64,000 nt of DNA. Source: Halopiger goleimassiliensis. Lineage in GTDB: Archaea > Halobacteriota > Halobacteria > Halobacteriales > Natrialbaceae. Shown in pieces: positions 61,368 through 64,000 of the stretch. Each line of letters opens with the position of its first letter. Positions within the stretch are counted from its first letter, which is position 1. A program made the position numbers and the translations under genes. The notes beneath the pieces are model-generated. The model had not been told where the DNA came from and did not search any database. It worked only from the letters and a program-made list of their open reading frames with translations. The stretch lies in contig NZ_HG315691.1 of assembly GCF_000455345.1 (NCBI RefSeq), positions 194,696-258,695 on the forward strand, in the 5' to 3' direction.

Positions 61368-63286
61368 GCGCGCGGAAGTTCCTCCGGTTCCAGTGCCACG
61401 AGTTCGACGCCCACTTTCACGTGGTGCGTCCGGGGCTGAAACCCTACTACGCGCTTACAGACGTCCGCAAAAACCACGACTGGGGTGCAGACGGGAAGCC
61501 GACCGGCACCTTCGACTTCGACGGCGAGACTTGGCGCGTCTGTCTCGACTACGACGATCAGCCGATCCTTCCGTGGTCAGACCCGTCGTACAAGCTCGAG
61601 ACGGCATACCTCTACCGGATCTATTTCGTCTGCGAGGATTCGCTCGACGACGGAGAGCGCGCCGACCGCTCGAACCGAGTGAAAGGCGGAACGATCACGT
61701 TCCGGCCGCGCTGGCCCGACATGAAGAAACAAGACGAGGAGACCGGCGTGATCGAAGATGTCGAGGGGTACATGGACCTCGGCGTGCCGTACCTGGACGC
61801 CCAGGTACAGGGATCGAACATCGACTTCGACTGCTACACTGACCTGCTCGCCGAGGCGGCTGCGGCGTTCGGCATCCCCCGGCGGTACTTCCACGAGTTC
61901 CACCACACGAGCAACGTAGTCGACGCGGCGGTGTACGTTCGAATCAAGCGGTCGGAGTCCGGCCCAATCTACGCACCGGACGGGCCGCTCGCCCGCATTC
62001 ACTCACTGCTCGAGTCGGATCGATCCGGCTACCGAAAGCACGTCGAAGACAACCGGGATCGCCCCGGTGACTACGTGACGAGCGTAATCAGCGACGTCCG
62101 CGCCGGGAAACTGATTCGCGGGCACGAACTCGGGAAAGAGTGCAAGCACTACTACATGCGCGATCCCGAGACGTACAACCCCGACGAGTTCGGCTACCAT
62201 CCGAAACTCGAGGTGAGCTACCAGACGAGCGTCACGGACAAAACCGTCTACTGGGACCGTGACGACGGCGAACTCGACCGCCACGATATGCGTCGCGAAC
62301 TCGAGGAGGTGCTGGTGAACATCCTCGAGTGGGCCGGACTCGACGTAACGGGCGGCGAGCAGTACCAGAAGGACGCGTATTTCAAACCTGACGAACGTGA
62401 ACGCCGGTCGCTAAAACTCGTCGACTGCCCGCTGCCGGAGATCGAGAGCGAGCAGGAGGCCGCGATCATGCGGCTCTGGGGTGATATGAACCCGGCCGAC
62501 GAGGCCGTCGTCGACACCTTGCTCGCGGACGGTGGCGAGATCGCGCCGAAGGACGTCGCCGACGAAACCGGCTACTGCTACGATACGATTCTCCGCGCGG
62601 TCGACCGCCTCGAGGGATTCGTGCAACACACCTACGGCGAGCTGGCGATCGAGAGCGACTACGCGGCCCAGGCGATGCTGAAACGGGTCCGGTCGGCAGA
62701 GGAGCAGTTCAGGCGGTCCATCGGGTCGACGGTCATGGAGGTAGCGAACGACGTCCAGGGCGTCGAGAGCGACGCGTTCGATCGGTTTGTCCGCAACTAC
62801 GACGTCGGGGTTGACGAGACGCGAAACGACTGTCGGCTCTTGCTGAAGCCCCGGTACGTCGCTGCCGACCGCGAAGACGCGAAGTACCTTGCTCGCGAGG
62901 CGAAACTGGCCGTCTGTGAGCGCTACGGGAACGCTCGCGGCGTCCACATGCGGGTCAAACTCGCGGACGGCTCGGTTCGAACGTTCCACGACCTCGATCA
63001 AGGATGGGCCGGGGCCGACTGGGACCACGAGGAGGCCCGCCGGAAGCGCGAGCGCCAGCTCGAGGAGCAGGCCGACTGTGACGGTCGGGAGATCGATCCC
63101 GACGCGATCGACTTGGAAGCTGCGTGGGAGCAGTTCGCCGACCGTGACGAGTGGGTCAACTACTCGACGCTCCGGTTGATCCTCTCGACGATCGCCCAGG
63201 ACGTCGACCGCCTTGAGGAGCGCCTCGTCAATCGCGGGGAGATCGTCACCAAGCAGGGACGCGGCTTCGCGATCGCGCCCCGGTAG
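61364..63286 (+). CDS. Large HTH-containing protein of haloarchaeal mobile elements (DUF7845-like)
   Basis: A 640-residue protein starting at GTG (SARKFLRFQCHEFDAHFH). The first 400 residues form a beta/alpha region with YALTDVRKNHDWG, FHHTSNVVDAAVYVRIKRSE and HELGKECKHYYMRDPETYNP. A winged HTH lies at about residues 375-430 (AIMRLWGDMNPADEAVVDTLLADGG...DTILRAVDRLE). A second HTH-like segment is at the end (WVNYSTLRLILSTIAQDVDRLEERLV). I recall homologues under DUF7845 in haloarchaeal plasmids and proviruses. A replication-initiation or partition role is plausible but unproven. It closes the coupled operon. Confidence 0.75.
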   Translation: MSARKFLRFQCHEFDAHFHVVRPGLKPYYALTDVRKNHDWGADGKPTGTFDFDGETWRVCLDYDDQPILPWSDPSYKLETAYLYRIYFVCEDSLDDGERADRSNRVKGGTITFRPRWPDMKKQDEETGVIEDVEGYMDLGVPYLDAQVQGSNIDFDCYTDLLAEAAAAFGIPRRYFHEFHHTSNVVDAAVYVRIKRSESGPIYAPDGPLARIHSLLESDRSGYRKHVEDNRDRPGDYVTSVISDVRAGKLIRGHELGKECKHYYMRDPETYNPDEFGYHPKLEVSYQTSVTDKTVYWDRDDGELDRHDMRRELEEVLVNILEWAGLDVTGGEQYQKDAYFKPDERERRSLKLVDCPLPEIESEQEAAIMRLWGDMNPADEAVVDTLLADGGEIAPKDVADETGYCYDTILRAVDRLEGFVQHTYGELAIESDYAAQAMLKRVRSAEEQFRRSIGSTVMEVANDVQGVESDAFDRFVRNYDVGVDETRNDCRLLLKPRYVAADREDAKYLAREAKLAVCERYGNARGVHMRVKLADGSVRTFHDLDQGWAGADWDHEEARRKRERQLEEQADCDGREIDPDAIDLEAAWEQFADRDEWVNYSTLRLILSTIAQDVDRLEERLVNRGEIVTKQGRGFAIAPR

Positions 63287-63674
63287 CGCGGCCCTGGGTA
63301 GTGGCAACACTATCGTCCGGACTTATTTTCACGTTTTCACGACTGTATTACCTCGATGAACGAGGGTCCTGGCGTGTGCGACCAGGGCCGATCCTCGCAT
63401 TCGCTCCGTTCGGCCCTGGCCGCACCCATTCCGGAATCCGACCCAGCGGGTCGAATTCCGGGTTAGGGCGTGTGGCTAAAGCCAAAGGTCCAAATCAACC
63501 GCCCCGCTTCCGCACTGTCGCCATGGCGATAGCGCCAAAAAATTACAGCGCCCCATCCCACCCTCTGCGCAAAATTCTCCAGTTGAAGCTCACGAAACGG
63601 GGTCCTGCCGTGTTCAGGACTTCAGTTAATAGAACATAATTGCCGATTTCGTGATAGGGTATTCCCAGGGGGGC
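63287..63674. other. Non-coding region of the element with inverted repeats
   Basis: Two strong inverted repeats lie here. One is CCAGGGCCGA...TCGGCCCTGG (arms 63382-63391 and 63410-63419, 18-base loop). The other, at 63431-63461, is CCGGAAT-C-CGACCC-AGC-GGGTCG-A-ATTCCGG. A CCTGG/CCAGG pair also occurs just before them. They could be a replication origin, a transcription terminator for the operon, or a partition site. From 63600 on, the sequence becomes AT-rich. I see no gene in it. Confidence 0.6.
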
Positions 63675-64000
63675 TTATTGACTGTATATTGTTGAAATAA
63701 TATCATCACAAATGTCTGGGTTATTATCCATATACCGGTATATCTTCCTAATTTTCTCAGATCTGTCATCTGAGTATTGTATCGTAGTGACATCTTCTAG
63801 ACTTTCATAGAAGGCCATGACCGGAAGTGATCGATTATCAGAACCCTCAATTTTCAACACTGCGTCAGATATCACCATATCCTGGTTTGAGATGTTATCC
63901 CCAGGTACTACTTCCACCTTGTTTTGATACTCCTCGGTTAGAGATCTATTCAAATCATCAAAAAATCCTGATAAAGAGTCGCCATCGAGATCAATTAGTA
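63675..64000 (-). CDS. AT-rich gene of the element, partial (5' end outside)
   Basis: The minus-strand frame is open from the right edge to a TAA at 63675; 107 codons are visible. It includes FFDDLNRSLTEEYQNKVEVV, VISDAVLKIEGSDNRSLPVM, DVTTIQYSDDRSEKIRKIYR and ends CDDIISTIYSQ. Composition (Asn, Ile, Lys rich; GC much lower than the rest) differs from the host. No domain is recognised. Confidence 0.6.
   Translation of the reverse strand, partial: LIDLDGDSLSGFFDDLNRSLTEEYQNKVEVVPGDNISNQDMVISDAVLKIEGSDNRSLPVMAFYESLEDVTTIQYSDDRSEKIRKIYRYMDNNPDICDDIISTIYSQ

Larger units (their letters stand above)
58982..64000 (+). mobile_element. Left end of an integrated element (provirus/plasmid) beside tRNA-Pro, incomplete
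   Basis: Directly after tRNA-Pro comes a tightly packed plus-strand operon of small, mostly orphan genes. Start and stop codons overlap by 4-8 bases in most junctions. The genes include zinc ribbons, a J-domain protein, a nuclease-like protein, a DUF488-like protein and a 640-residue two-HTH protein. Then come inverted repeats (63.3-63.5 kb) and an AT-rich minus-strand gene unlike the host. Such gene sets are typical of haloarchaeal proviruses and integrated plasmids at tRNA 3' ends. No integrase or second tRNA fragment is inside the window, so the boundary and type are inferred. The TATA-like ATACATATACC at 58985-58996 would serve as promoter. Confidence 0.65.

Noticed and set aside
63300-63639. 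Short plus-strand open frame after the large element protein
   Set aside because: It runs across strong inverted repeats and lacks halophilic or domain character; treated as non-coding.

Overview
The window is high-GC archaeal DNA from a halophilic archaeon (class Halobacteria; a Natrialbales-type genome is my guess). The evidence is the very acidic proteins, short leaderless-type promoters with a TATA-like box about 27-30 bases before the start codon, Tat-type secretion signals, a PGF-CTERM surface anchor, archaeal ribosomal protein L10e, TrmY, an archaeal dihydroneopterin aldolase, and many small zinc-ribbon and conserved haloarchaeal proteins. The metabolism suggested is respiratory and denitrifying: a quinol-type nitric oxide reductase (4.4-6.7 kb) and a complete nosZ-orf-nosDFYL operon (46.8-53.4 kb) are present. 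No nitrate or nitrite reductase lies in this piece.

Layout. 0-13 kb: the end of an acyl-CoA ligase, then tetrapyrrole genes (hemC-cobA-hemD operon, hemL, hemB) interleaved with norB and an ammonium transporter fused to its own PII regulator. 13-22 kb: a permease, a TrmB regulator, a Sulfolobus-type zinc ferredoxin, a cupredoxin and several small conserved haloarchaeal proteins. 22-28 kb: an XPD-like helicase, a 1.5 kb gene-free stretch, a GNAT protein, an ATP-grasp ligase, a striking array of small hairpins, and ribosomal protein L10e. 28-39 kb: a CBS-domain site-2 protease, an ABC exporter, a Bat-type regulator, and a beta-carbonic anhydrase next to a DabB-DabA inorganic-carbon uptake operon. 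39-46.8 kb: an Lrp regulator, a cold-shock protein, a creatininase-family enzyme, a pterin enzyme, NAD-dependent glucose-6-phosphate dehydrogenase and small proteins. 46.8-53.4 kb: the nos operon on the minus strand. 53.7-58.8 kb: a thioesterase, a secreted serpin, a lipoate-ligase-like protein and TrmY.

From 58.9 kb on, tRNA-Pro(CGG) is followed directly by a tightly coupled seven-gene operon (zinc ribbons, a J-domain protein, a putative nuclease, a DUF488-like protein, a large two-HTH protein). It is then followed by inverted repeats and an AT-rich partial gene. This looks like one end of an integrated element (provirus or plasmid), although no integrase is inside the window.

Functional links. 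The heme genes can supply NorB. NorB makes N2O, which NosZ reduces with copper chaperoned by NosL and the NosDFY transporter. Carbonic anhydrase and DabAB would manage bicarbonate. The most unusual items are the Amt-PII fusion with a 25-codon upstream ORF, the hairpin array at 27.4-27.8 kb, a pair of structured dispersed repeats, a tRNA-like sequence with abnormal arms, an inhibitory-type archaeal serpin, a cupredoxin with His in place of the axial Met, and the element at tRNA-Pro.
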